From Clostridiales bacterium (GTDB taxonomy: Bacteria > Bacillota > Clostridia > Christensenellales > UBA1242), in assembly GCA_003522085.1 (NCBI GenBank), contig DPGI01000007.1:30634-57890 (forward strand): a stretch of 27,257 nt of DNA. The letters run 5' to 3'. The notes beneath the pieces were generated by a model. That model made no database searches. It had not been told where the DNA came from and was given only the letters and a program-made list of their open reading frames with translations. Of the stretch, positions 1 to 6,731 are shown in pieces (positions within the stretch are counted from its first letter, which is position 1; every line of letters starts with the position of its first letter). A program made the translations under genes and the position numbers.

Positions 1-56
1 AGAGCAATTGACTCTTAATCAATAGGTCCAGGGTTCGAGCCCCTGGCGATCCACCA
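1..56 (+). tRNA. tRNA-Lys (anticodon CTT), 5' part missing
   Basis: The window opens inside a tRNA. The anticodon stem is attga/tcaat around the seven-base loop ctcttaa, giving anticodon CTT, which reads AAG (lysine). The T stem caggg/ccctg encloses the TTCGAGC loop, and the 3' acceptor strand is followed by an encoded CCA ending at 56. The D arm and 5' acceptor strand lie before the window, so acceptor pairing cannot be verified. Confidence 0.93.
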
Positions 57-62
57 AAAATA

Positions 63-88
63 AAAAGTCGCATTTTGCGGCTTTTTTT
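63..88 (+). terminator. Rho-independent terminator after tRNA-Lys
   Basis: The stem agtcgca/tgcggct (one G-U pair) with a short T loop is followed by seven T. It begins about 10 nt after the tRNA CCA end and fits termination of a tRNA transcript. Confidence 0.85.
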
Positions 89-196
89 GTCAGATAACAA
101 ATGAAAAATCAATGTTGTGTTGAAGTATATTATTACAGCATCAATTTTTTCACCTTTTACGCGGCAAAAATATGATTATGTTTTGCAACTCAAAAC

Positions 197-361
197 CTAT
201 CTAATCTCGCCATAAAGTCTTTCATATTCGGCGATATGACGAATTAATAAGTGTTCAATTTCTTTGTTTTTTGTTCGGGTGTTATGTTGCGAAATGACTC
301 CGAGTTTATAAAGCATAGACTTTGAAAGTCTAAGCGTAAAGCGTGCGTAATCTTTTTTCAT
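197..361 (-). CDS. Small ribbon-helix-helix (Arc-like) DNA-binding protein
   Basis: This is a 54-residue ORF read on the minus strand, starting at ATG (359-361) behind an AGAAGGAAAAT ribosome binding site and ending in TAG. The N-terminal stretch ARFTLRLSKSML has the alternating polar/hydrophobic pattern of an RHH beta-strand. It is followed by a helix, a turn (HNTRTKNKEI) and a second helix (EHLLIRHIAEYERLY), the arrangement of Arc/MetJ repressors in which the strand of a dimer enters the DNA major groove. Charged, no membrane segment. No toxin gene is adjacent, so an antitoxin role is not supported. It is divergent from rsmD and may bind the shared 100-bp upstream region. The fold call comes from pattern alone. 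Confidence 0.75.
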   Translation of the reverse strand: MKKDYARFTLRLSKSMLYKLGVISQHNTRTKNKEIEHLLIRHIAEYERLYGEIR

Positions 362-385
362 ATTTTCCTTCTTTTGTAAAATGTA

Positions 386-415
386 TTTATATTAAAAGCA
401 TAACATATTTTGCAA
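386..415 (-). promoter_or_regulatory. Possible promoter of the ribbon-helix-helix gene
   Basis: On the minus strand TTGCAA (410-415) and TATAAA (386-391) are 18 bp apart and lie about 25 bp before the ATG. This is a reasonable sigma-A-type match, but AT-rich sequence makes such matches common. Confidence 0.4.
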
Positions 416-431
416 ATTTAATAAAATCTTT

Positions 432-459
432 TTGCAAATTATCAAACAAATGCTAAAAT
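432..459 (+). promoter_or_regulatory. Extended -10 promoter of rsmD, predicted leaderless
   Basis: TTGCAA (432-437) is followed 16 bp later by TAAAAT (454-459), preceded by TG one base upstream (an extended -10, TGcTAAAAT). The rsmD ATG begins only 6 nt after the -10, so transcription should start at or next to the A of the ATG. No Shine-Dalgarno sequence is present. Confidence 0.65.
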
Positions 460-465
460 AAAATA

Positions 466-999
466 ATGAGAGTAATATGCGGCACATGCAAAGGCAAAAG
501 ATTGCTTGAAAATAAATATGACCATATCCGTCCAACCACGGATAAAGTTAAGCAAGCACTTTTTACAAAGTTGCAGTTTTTTGTTGAAGGCAAACGTGTC
601 CTTGACGCTTTTTGTGGAACAGGAGCATTAGGCATTGAAGCACTATCGCGTGGTGCAAGTGAAGTCATCTTTGTTGACAAAAATCCCAAAAGCACCGCTA
701 TGACAAAACAAAACCTTAAAAATCTTTCGCTGCAAGCAAAGGTTGTTACTGGTGATGTTTGCAAGCTTCTCAGCAAAAATTGGGAAGGGTTTGACCTTAT
801 CTTGCTTGACCCACCATATCAGTCCCAACTTTACACACCAGTTTTAAAGCAAATAGCAAAATTCGACCTATTAAACGACGACGGGATAATAGTTTGCGAG
901 CATTTTAAGCGCGGCGAATTTGACTATAAACCATTCAAAGTTATCGATGAAAAACGTTATGGCACAATTATGCTGACATTTCTCCAAAAGGATGAATAA
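466..999 (+). CDS. rsmD: 16S rRNA (guanine(966)-N2)-methyltransferase RsmD
   Basis: This 177-residue protein has the usual RsmD length and layout. RsmD uses S-adenosylmethionine to methylate N2 of G966 in 16S rRNA, at the P site of the small subunit. Family marks are visible in order: an N-terminal MRVICGTCKGKRL strand, the IRPTTDKVKQALF segment (residues 21-33; the family pattern is RPTxDRVREALF), the SAM-binding motif VLDAFCGTGALGIEAL (45-60), the acidic strand end IFVDKN (68-73), and the catalytic DPPY (115-118). It is a single gene with its own promoter. It has no Shine-Dalgarno sequence, and its -10 element lies 6 nt before the ATG. Confidence 0.95.
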   Translation: MRVICGTCKGKRLLENKYDHIRPTTDKVKQALFTKLQFFVEGKRVLDAFCGTGALGIEALSRGASEVIFVDKNPKSTAMTKQNLKNLSLQAKVVTGDVCKLLSKNWEGFDLILLDPPYQSQLYTPVLKQIAKFDLLNDDGIIVCEHFKRGEFDYKPFKVIDEKRYGTIMLTFLQKDE

Positions 1000-1016
1000 G
1001 AAAAATAATTTTTTTT

Positions 1017-1030
1017 TGCATAATTATGCA
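1017..1030. repeat. Perfect 14-bp palindrome upstream of a promoter
   Basis: TGCATAATTATGCA reads the same on both strands. It lies between the rsmD stop and the -35 of the next gene, ending 10 bp before that -35. It has no T tract on its 3' side in either direction, so it does not look like a terminator. An operator for a dimeric repressor is possible. Confidence 0.45.
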
Positions 1031-1039
1031 TAAATTTGT

Positions 1040-1068
1040 TTGCTTTATTCAAAACGATGTGATATACT
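1040..1068 (+). promoter_or_regulatory. Promoter of the 200-residue unknown gene
   Basis: TTGCTT (1040-1045) and TATACT (1063-1068) are separated by 17 bp, and TG lies one base before the -10 (TGaTATACT, extended -10). The start codon follows 24 nt later with its own GGAGG site. Confidence 0.75.
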
Positions 1069-1092
1069 TACGACATACCCACTGGAGGAAAA

Positions 1093-1695
1093 ATGCTTAA
1101 ACAACTTGAAGAACTGGGATTTATCGACTCTACAGACGGCCAGTTAAACGAAGAAGAAAAAATCTTATTATTACATATTTATAAATCAAAATTAAACGGT
1201 GTTCAACCCGACCTTAAATCGACATATGAAAAAATTCAGTCAAAAGAATTGACTGCTTTTTCACAACTTATTGATGCTTCAATAGGCTGTGATTTTGACG
1301 GTGATTATTCAAAGATGATTGAGGCTATGCACAAAAGCATCTGCACAAAAGCAGGGAGTGCAGAAGAAAACTATAAAGAGTCTCGCACATTTGACGCTTA
1401 TGAAGAAAAAATGCAGGGAATTAAAAATGTTCTCAACGAAAAGCGCGAAAAGTTGCAAACATTAAGATCACTTCTTGGCGATCAACAAAACCTTAAAGAA
1501 CTTTGCCAAAAATTTGGCATGCCATCAACTGATGAAAACATCGAAATGTTGCAAGCAGGGCTTAAAAATCAATATAATGAAACACAAAAAGATTACATGA
1601 CAAACCGCATAAAAGTTTTTGTTCCAGCTGTTGAATATACAATCAAATCAGACATTCGTTCAGGAAAATATGCTGAAAACAAAATGGATCGCTAG
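1093..1695 (+). CDS. Unknown helical protein, 200 residues
   Basis: I do not recognise this protein. It starts at ATG behind a strong GGAGG site 7 nt upstream and is closed by a good terminator, so it is a real single-gene transcript with its own promoter. The sequence is soluble, charged and strongly helical, with no signal peptide or membrane segment. Two stretches rich in Glu and Lys (about residues 95-125 and 145-165) could form coiled coils. Three cysteines (Cys67, Cys84 and Cys139) are scattered without a metal-binding pattern. The N-terminus (ELGFIDSTDGQLNEEEKILLL) resembles a small helical interaction domain, but nothing supports a specific function. Codon use matches its neighbours. 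Confidence 0.85.
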   Translation: MLKQLEELGFIDSTDGQLNEEEKILLLHIYKSKLNGVQPDLKSTYEKIQSKELTAFSQLIDASIGCDFDGDYSKMIEAMHKSICTKAGSAEENYKESRTFDAYEEKMQGIKNVLNEKREKLQTLRSLLGDQQNLKELCQKFGMPSTDENIEMLQAGLKNQYNETQKDYMTNRIKVFVPAVEYTIKSDIRSGKYAENKMDR

Positions 1696-1711
1696 AAAAA
1701 GACATTCAAAA

Positions 1712-1733
1712 ACACGCACCCGCGTGTTTTTTT
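1712..1733 (+). terminator. Rho-independent terminator
   Basis: The stem ACACGC/GCGTGT has a four-base loop and is followed by seven T. It lies 16 nt after the stop codon of the unknown 200-residue gene. Confidence 0.88.
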
Positions 1734-1897
1734 ATTTCAAACCAACCGCAATGCACACGCAGTGTGCTATCATGTCAGCCAATATGGAACAACCACAGGC
1801 ATAGCTTCAACCTTAAAGGGCAGTCAATACGGCTGCACAACAGCATAAAGGCGTATATTGTCCCTCTTTTTGCGCATTCTAATAATGGGAGGGAAGC
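1734..1897. other. Intergenic stretch of about 160 bp, mostly unexplained
   Basis: It lies between a terminator and the 57-residue small protein gene. The base composition is more GC-rich than other gaps in this window. I see no convincing ORF, tRNA fold or known riboswitch. TTGTCC (1858-1863) and TAATAA (1880-1885), 16 bp apart, could be the promoter of the downstream gene, but would leave a leader of only about 6-8 nt, removing most of the GGGAGGG ribosome binding site; a promoter farther upstream is therefore more likely. Confidence 0.4.
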
Positions 1898-2071
1898 ATG
1901 AAAGAAACTTTAATGTTGATGGGCTTTGGTATGGGGCTTGTCACCGGTATGCTTTTATACAAATATTCACCTTGCACAAAACAAGCTGTCGATAAGGGCG
2001 AAAAAGCGGTTATGAAAGAGGTTGAAAAGGCGACAAGTGCAGTAAAACAAGCTCAAAAGAAATCTAAATAA
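1898..2071 (+). CDS. Small single-pass membrane protein, YtxH-like layout (57 residues)
   Basis: This short ORF starts at ATG behind GGGAGGGAAGC, an excellent ribosome binding site, and is followed at once by a terminator. The protein has an N-terminal glycine- and methionine-rich hydrophobic segment (LMLMGFGMGLVTGMLLYKY, residues 5-23) and then a highly charged helical tail with many Lys, Glu and Ala (about residues 28-57). This layout is seen in YtxH/YvlB-like small stress-associated proteins of Bacillota: one N-terminal helix with GxxxG-type packing glycines and an amphipathic cytoplasmic tail. It has no cleavage-site pattern, so it is probably anchored in the membrane. The family assignment is a layout match only. 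Confidence 0.8.
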   Translation: MKETLMLMGFGMGLVTGMLLYKYSPCTKQAVDKGEKAVMKEVEKATSAVKQAQKKSK

Positions 2072-2074
2072 CAA

Positions 2075-2106
2075 AAAAGCAAGGGTTAATCCTTGCTTTT
2101 ATTTTT
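2075..2106 (+). terminator. Rho-independent terminator
   Basis: A 10-bp perfect stem, AAAAGCAAGG/CCTTGCTTTT, with a six-base loop (gttaat) is followed by ATTTTTT. It ends the small membrane protein gene and faces the 3' end of SRP RNA, which is transcribed from the other strand. Confidence 0.9.
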
Positions 2107-2109
2107 TAA

Positions 2110-2380
2110 AAAAACCGAGCAAATGCTTTGTCAATGTTAAACCAGCTGCCACAAACATTGCTGGCTCCACCAAAGTTTCCTCATGGCACACAGTTGGATT
2201 CCCTTAATGATGCTTCCGTCAGGACCTGACATGGTTCAGGAGCAACTATTGCATAAGACCTTGATTTCAACACCAATAAAGTTTGCACATTTCCGACCTA
2301 ACAAAGCCTAGGCAAGCGTTCAATCCTGCTGTAGCGGGTTGCAGGTTACAGGGCACCGCTAACTCCCCATCTAGCTCGGT
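2110..2380 (-). ncRNA. SRP RNA (long bacterial form with Alu domain)
   Basis: Read on the minus strand, this is a long-type signal recognition particle RNA of about 270 nt, like Bacillus scRNA. The helix 8 signature is present: GAACCATGTCAGGTC followed by a CTGACGGAAGCA turn (2207-2241), the Ffh-binding tetraloop hairpin region. The 5' part carries Alu-domain sequences GTTAGCGGTGCCCTGTAACC and CTGCAACCCGC. The extreme 5' CCGAGC pairs with 3' GCTCGG to close the long helix 5, and a seven-T run follows as the terminator. It acts with Ffh and FtsY in co-translational membrane targeting. It is divergent from the HEPN-like/CBS gene. The 5' end is inferred from the promoter; the exact ends may differ by a few bases. 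Confidence 0.93.
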
Positions 2381-2386
2381 TCAATT

Positions 2387-2415
2387 ATTATATATCAAAA
2401 AAATAAAAAAATCAA
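2387..2415 (-). promoter_or_regulatory. SRP RNA promoter
   Basis: On the minus strand, TTGATT (2410-2415) and a perfect TATAAT (2387-2392) are separated by 17 bp, nearly all T. The predicted start is about 7 nt downstream, at the first bases of the SRP RNA closing helix. Confidence 0.85.
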
Positions 2416-2506
2416 GAAAAACGTTTCGCTTTTTTCACAAACTAATATATACTGATAAAGTATGATTTAAGCATTTTTTGCTACAAAACAACCAACAGGG
2501 GTGACT

Positions 2507-3229
2507 ATGGAAGAAAAAACTAAGGCCGAAAGATTTCTTGACGCGTTCAACAGCATTGATTATTCACTTAGAGCAAGGTATAACCTTAACCGCAGCATGA
2601 GCTTTTCAGATTTAATCAGAAAGTGTGTTAGTTTAAATTATGTGATAAGGAAATATGAAGACGACTTAATTGATTATGGCAGACTTCGCAATGCTATTGT
2701 GCATCAGGGAAACAAAGATTATATAATTGCTGAACCACATGAAAACATTGTGTCACACATCGAAAAAATTGAACGTTTAATCAATGTCCCACCAAAAGCG
2801 ATTGATATTTGCCGCAGAGATGTGCTTTCTGCCTCTGCTGGTTCATCAATGGAAGACATCATCAAATTGATTTCTTCGTCGAAATATTCCAATATTCCTA
2901 TTTATCAAGGAAAAACTTTGATTGGAATTGCAAATGGTCAGAAAATTCTTGACAGTTTTGGTCAATATTTGATTTCAGGTGGCAAGGCGAACACATTTTT
3001 AAAACATATGCAAATTGAAGATTTGCTCACTAAAATTGAAGATTCAAAGTATTATGAAGTTTGCCCAGTGGATTTAACAATTGAAGAAACGCTCAATAAG
3101 TTCCACAATAATCCAAAACTTTTAGTTATACTCTTGACAAAAACAGGGGGATATAATGAAAACGCTGTTGGAATTGTCACCGGTGCAGATTCTATCACTA
3201 TGAACAAGGTTCTTGACGACTTTAATTAG
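2507..3229 (+). CDS. HEPN-like domain fused to a CBS pair; candidate ligand-gated RNase
   Basis: The protein has 240 residues from the ATG at 2507; the GTG at 2501 lies inside the AGGGGTGA ribosome binding site and is less likely. The N-terminal 95 residues are all-helical and contain RNAIVH (residues 61-66), the RNxxxH signature of HEPN-domain ribonucleases, preceded by a helix ending in DDLIDYGRL. Residues 101-240 look like two CBS motifs: the first around ICRRDVLSASAG to GIANGQKILD (101-149) and the second around VCPVDLTIEETLNKF to AVGIVTGADSI (185-230). CBS pairs bind adenine nucleotides such as AMP, ATP or c-di-AMP. An RNA-cleaving domain under nucleotide control is therefore an inference; neither activity is shown. 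No partner antitoxin gene is adjacent. The ileS promoter begins at the stop codon. Confidence 0.82.
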   Translation: MEEKTKAERFLDAFNSIDYSLRARYNLNRSMSFSDLIRKCVSLNYVIRKYEDDLIDYGRLRNAIVHQGNKDYIIAEPHENIVSHIEKIERLINVPPKAIDICRRDVLSASAGSSMEDIIKLISSSKYSNIPIYQGKTLIGIANGQKILDSFGQYLISGGKANTFLKHMQIEDLLTKIEDSKYYEVCPVDLTIEETLNKFHNNPKLLVILLTKTGGYNENAVGIVTGADSITMNKVLDDFN

Positions 3230-3258
3230 TTGACAAAAACAGTTGTCAGTGTTAAAAT
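3230..3258 (+). promoter_or_regulatory. Promoter of the ileS T-box leader
   Basis: A perfect TTGACA (3230-3235) and TAAAAT (3253-3258) are separated by 17 bp. The start should be near 3265, just ahead of T-box stem I. Confidence 0.88.
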
Positions 3259-3277
3259 AATCACGTAAATAAAAAAT

Positions 3278-3515
3278 GTTGATGAAAGACACGATTTTTA
3301 AACAATTTTTCACAGAGAGTTGCAGGTTGGTGAAATGCAATAAGAATATTTAAAAACCATCACTTTCGGAGTTGCAAAGTTGAAAGCATGCGCATGCGTG
3401 CAATTAGACTGCGCCGGCATCTTCCCGTAACAGAAGAGGTGTGTCAACAGGCACGCAGGCATTACAAGTGGTTAACCCTCGGCGGTCTTGTATCTGCCGA
3501 GGATTTTTATTTTTA
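3278..3515 (+). promoter_or_regulatory. T-box riboswitch of ileS, specifier AUC
   Basis: This leader fits a tRNA-Ile-sensing T-box. The base of stem I pairs GAAAG (3284-3288) with CTTTC (3363-3367). Just above is the specifier loop, in which ATC (3359-3361) is followed by a purine (A3362), the Ile codon read by tRNA-Ile(GAU). The upper stem TTTTTAAA/TTTAAAAA and the distal hairpin TTGCA-GGTTGGTGAAA-TGCAA are typical of stem I. Downstream, the antiterminator bulge TGGT (3469-3472) can pair with the ACCA end of uncharged tRNA-Ile. The competing terminator is a 9-bp GC-rich stem (3477-3502) with a T tract. Uncharged tRNA should favour read-through into ileS. Confidence 0.93.
3477..3514 (+). terminator. 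Conditional terminator of the ileS T-box
   Basis: CCTCGGCGG pairs with CTGCCGAGG (one G-U pair) around an eight-base loop, followed by ATTTTTATTTTT. It overlaps the 3' half of the antiterminator, as expected for a T-box switch. Confidence 0.92.
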
Positions 3516-3525
3516 GGAGAAGAAA

Positions 3526-6500
3526 ATGAAAAAAGAACAAACCATGCCAAATTTCATTGAAATGGAACACAATATTCTTGATTATTGGAAGCAGAATGAT
3601 TCTTTCAAAAAGTTGGTAGCAAAAAATGCAGGACACGACCGTTTTAAGTTTTTAGACGGTCCAGCAACGGCAAACAATCGTCTTGGAGTTCACCACTTTT
3701 GGGGAAGAACACTTAAAGATTTGACAATCAGATACAACGCTTTGAAAGGCAGAGATTGCCAGTATCAAAATGGCTTTGACGGACAAGGCCTTTGGGTTGA
3801 AGTCAATATGGAAAAAGAATTAGGGCTCAACGGCAAACCTGAAATCATCAAATATGGCGTTGACAAGTTTACAAACAAATGCATCGAACGTGTTGCATAT
3901 TTTGGCAAGGAAATAACAAATCAATCAATTCGCATGGGACAATGGATGGACTGGGACAACAGTTATTACACAAATACTGACGAAAACATCACTTCAATTT
4001 GGTATTTCTTGAAAGAATGCGCTCGCCGTGGCTGGCTTGTTCGTAAAAACAGACCTATCGCATGGTGCCCACGTTGCGGAACAAGCATCAGCGAGCACGA
4101 AATGTCATCGTCGTATCACGAAGTAGAACATACTGCGCTTTTTGTCAAACTTCCAGTAAAAGGCAAAAACTTTAAAATTGTTGCATGGACAACCACTCCA
4201 TGGACGCTTTCAGCCAATGTGGCACTTGCAGTAAATCCAGAATTTGAATATGTTGAAGTGGATTATCACGGCGAACATATTTTGATTGGCAAAGACAGAT
4301 ATAAAGCGGTTTTAAAAGAAGATGTGCCTGTCGTTGCAACCTATAAAGGCAGCGACCTTGTTGGGCTTGAATACGAAACCTGCTTCCCAGAAATTTCTGA
4401 ACAACAATTCTCGCATAAAGTTGTAGCGTGGGATATGGTTGACAATGCAGAAGGAACATGCGTTGTTCACATCGCGCCTGGCTGCGGGGCAGAAGACTTT
4501 GAACTTGGAAAGTCGCTTTCACTTTCTGAAATTTGTCCAATCAACGAACAAGGCGTTATGCTTGACAACACAGGATTTATGGCAGGAAAGAAAACAACAG
4601 ATGTTGTTGATCTTGTTGTGGACAGATTAAAACGCGACGGCAAACTTTTGTATGCGCACAAATATAAGCACAGTTATCCGTATTGCTGGCGCTGCAAAAC
4701 CGACCTTGTATACAAACTTATTTCAGCTTGGTATATCAAAATGGACGAAATCCGCCCACTCGCGCTTAAAGCAATCGAAGAGGTTGAATTTAAACCTGAA
4801 TTTGCCAAAAAACGTATGATTGATTGGCTTAACAACATGGGCGATTGGAACATTTCGCGCAGCCGTTTTTATGGGCTTCCTCTTCCATTCTACGTTTGCG
4901 AAAAATGCGGAAAAATCCATGTGATTGGCTCGAAAGAAGAACTTAGAGAAAAAGCAGTGAATCCTGCGCTTGTTGACGCTCTTCCTTCAATTCACAAACC
5001 TTGGATTGACGACATTAAAATCAAATGTGATTGCGGCGCTGAAATCTCACGCGTGCCAGAAGTCGGCGACGTTTGGCTTGACGCGGGCATCACACCTTTC
5101 AGCACGAAAAAATATTTCACAGACAAAAACTTCTTCAACGCAAACTTCCCAAGCGATTATGTTTGCGAAATGATAGAACAAATTAAACTTTGGTTCTATT
5201 CTTTGCTTATCATGAGCGTTGTTCTCACAGGCAAAGCGCCATACAAAAAAGTCGTAACTTATCAATATGTAAAAGACGAAAATGGTGGCGAGTTCCACAA
5301 GAGCGGCGGGAATACGCTTGAAGCGGACGTAATTGCCGACAAGGTTGGGGCAGATGTTATTAGATATTTGTATGCTTCGTCAAGCCCAGCCAACGACATG
5401 AGATTCGGCTTTTCGCTTACTGACGATGCACGCAGAAAATTGATTGCGTTCTGGAACGTTTACACATTCTTTAACACATATGCTTGCATTGACAACCCAG
5501 ACATTGTGCATTTTACCCCTTCTGAAAAAGATTTGACAATCACAGACAAGTGGCTGATTCAAAGCATAAACAAGTTTATCAAAACATCAGATGCAAATTA
5601 TGCTGACGACAAATGCTTCTTAGTTGTCAAAGACTTTGAAAAACTTGTTGACGATATTTCAAACTTCTACATCCGCGCCAACAGAAAACGTTTCTGGAAG
5701 AGCGAAAACAAAGTTGACCAACTTGCCGCTTATTGGTGCTTGTATTATGCAATCAAATCTATGATTAGAGTTATGGCGCCAGTTATTCCATTCCTCAGCG
5801 AACACATTTGGCAAAACCTTGTAAGAGAAGTTGAGCCAAACGAAGCCGAAAATGTTATGCTGTCGGGCTATCCAACAGCAATCTACGACAAAGATTTCGG
5901 TGACATTTTAGAAAACGCAGCAGTGGCAAGAGATGTTATGTCAACCGCTCAACGCCTTAGAAACGAAAATCAAATCAAAGTTAAACAACCTTTGAAAAAG
6001 ATGTATGTTGCAGGCGGAGCAAACACTGTTAAGGTGCTTGAAGATTTTGACAGCATCATCAAAAGCGAACTTAATGTTAAAGAACTTGAATGCGTTAAAG
6101 ACGATTCACTTTTCAACGACGAATATCTTTCAGTAAACTTCAAAAAAGCGGGAGCAGTTTTGAAGGGCAATGTTCAAGCGCTTAAAAACGAACTTGCATC
6201 TGTTTCGGATTGGTCGAAAATTATGAGCGATTACAAAACAGGCAAGGTTAGCGTGGGACACTTTGAAAATCTGGATAGTGAACTTTTCAACCTTGAAAAG
6301 AAACCAAGACAAGACTTTGTAATCGCGCACGAAAATGGAAATACAGTTGTGCTTGACATAAACCTTGACCCAGAACTTTATATGGAAGGACTTTATCGTG
6401 AATTTGTCCGCGGACTTCAAGTTATGAGAAAAGAAGCAGACTTTGCAATCGACGAACGTATCAAAGCAAGTTTTGAAACCTGCGACGAGCAACTTAAAGC

Positions 6501-6639
6501 TATGCTTGAAAAGTTTGGTGACAAAATTATGCAAGAAGCGCTCATCTGTCAAATGTGCCCATCACTTTCGGCAGCAAAGATTAAAAAATCTGTTGAAGTT
6601 GGTGACGGCGAAATCATAGTTTCACTTGAAAGCAAATAA
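3526..6639 (+). CDS. ileS: Isoleucyl-tRNA synthetase, eukaryote-like (type 2) form
   Basis: The 1037-residue protein charges tRNA-Ile with isoleucine. The start ATG follows AGGAGAAG. The class I ATP-binding motif appears as GVHHFWGR (54-61) after GPATANNRLG, in the HIGH position. The CP1 editing domain contains AWTTTPWTLSANVALAVNP (about 221-239), the family's hydrolytic editing core. Cysteine pairs CPRC, CWRC and CEKC may bind zinc. The second catalytic loop, normally KMSKS, reads FHKSGGN (590-596), so the first Lys-Met pair is replaced, while the final Lys-Ser is kept. The C-terminal part (about 650-1037) is the helical anticodon-binding region. Length and the TTPWTL/GVHH context fit IleRS2-like enzymes, many of which resist mupirocin. 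The T-box upstream independently supports Ile specificity. Confidence 0.95.
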   Translation: MKKEQTMPNFIEMEHNILDYWKQNDSFKKLVAKNAGHDRFKFLDGPATANNRLGVHHFWGRTLKDLTIRYNALKGRDCQYQNGFDGQGLWVEVNMEKELGLNGKPEIIKYGVDKFTNKCIERVAYFGKEITNQSIRMGQWMDWDNSYYTNTDENITSIWYFLKECARRGWLVRKNRPIAWCPRCGTSISEHEMSSSYHEVEHTALFVKLPVKGKNFKIVAWTTTPWTLSANVALAVNPEFEYVEVDYHGEHILIGKDRYKAVLKEDVPVVATYKGSDLVGLEYETCFPEISEQQFSHKVVAWDMVDNAEGTCVVHIAPGCGAEDFELGKSLSLSEICPINEQGVMLDNTGFMAGKKTTDVVDLVVDRLKRDGKLLYAHKYKHSYPYCWRCKTDLVYKLISAWYIKMDEIRPLALKAIEEVEFKPEFAKKRMIDWLNNMGDWNISRSRFYGLPLPFYVCEKCGKIHVIGSKEELREKAVNPALVDALPSIHKPWIDDIKIKCDCGAEISRVPEVGDVWLDAGITPFSTKKYFTDKNFFNANFPSDYVCEMIEQIKLWFYSLLIMSVVLTGKAPYKKVVTYQYVKDENGGEFHKSGGNTLEADVIADKVGADVIRYLYASSSPANDMRFGFSLTDDARRKLIAFWNVYTFFNTYACIDNPDIVHFTPSEKDLTITDKWLIQSINKFIKTSDANYADDKCFLVVKDFEKLVDDISNFYIRANRKRFWKSENKVDQLAAYWCLYYAIKSMIRVMAPVIPFLSEHIWQNLVREVEPNEAENVMLSGYPTAIYDKDFGDILENAAVARDVMSTAQRLRNENQIKVKQPLKKMYVAGGANTVKVLEDFDSIIKSELNVKELECVKDDSLFNDEYLSVNFKKAGAVLKGNVQALKNELASVSDWSKIMSDYKTGKVSVGHFENLDSELFNLEKKPRQDFVIAHENGNTVVLDINLDPELYMEGLYREFVRGLQVMRKEADFAIDERIKASFETCDEQLKAMLEKFGDKIMQEALICQMCPSLSAAKIKKSVEVGDGEIIVSLESK

Positions 6640-6642
6640 ACA

Positions 6643-6670
6643 AAAGACGGCTTATAGCCCGTCTTTTTCT
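6643..6670 (+). terminator. Rho-independent terminator of ileS
   Basis: AAAGACGG pairs with CCGTCTTT around an eight-base loop, followed by TTTCTTTG. It lies 4 nt after the ileS stop. Confidence 0.85.
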
Positions 6671-6679
6671 TTGTTTTTG

Positions 6680-6708
6680 TTGTGTTTTGACAATAATTAT
6701 GCTAAAAT
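6680..6708 (+). promoter_or_regulatory. Probable promoter of the methyltransferase-rluA-pepF group
   Basis: TTGTGT (6680-6685) and TAAAAT (6703-6708) are 17 bp apart, with TG one base before the -10. A better -35-like TTGACA at 6687-6692 is only 10 bp from this -10, so it is not correctly spaced. Confidence 0.5.
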
Positions 6709-6731
6709 TAACTGAAATTTATGAGGTGACT

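Noticed and set aside
197..361. Antitoxin of a toxin-antitoxin pair
   Set aside because: No toxin-like ORF lies next to it; the neighbours are a tRNA and rsmD.
2283..2465. A 60-residue plus-strand ORF
   Set aside because: It is the antisense of SRP RNA and its promoter; no ribosome binding site and no protein-like composition.
6687..6708. TTGACA followed by TAAAAT as a consensus promoter of the methyltransferase gene
   Set aside because: The spacing is only 10 bp; TTGTGT at 6680 gives the proper 17 bp.
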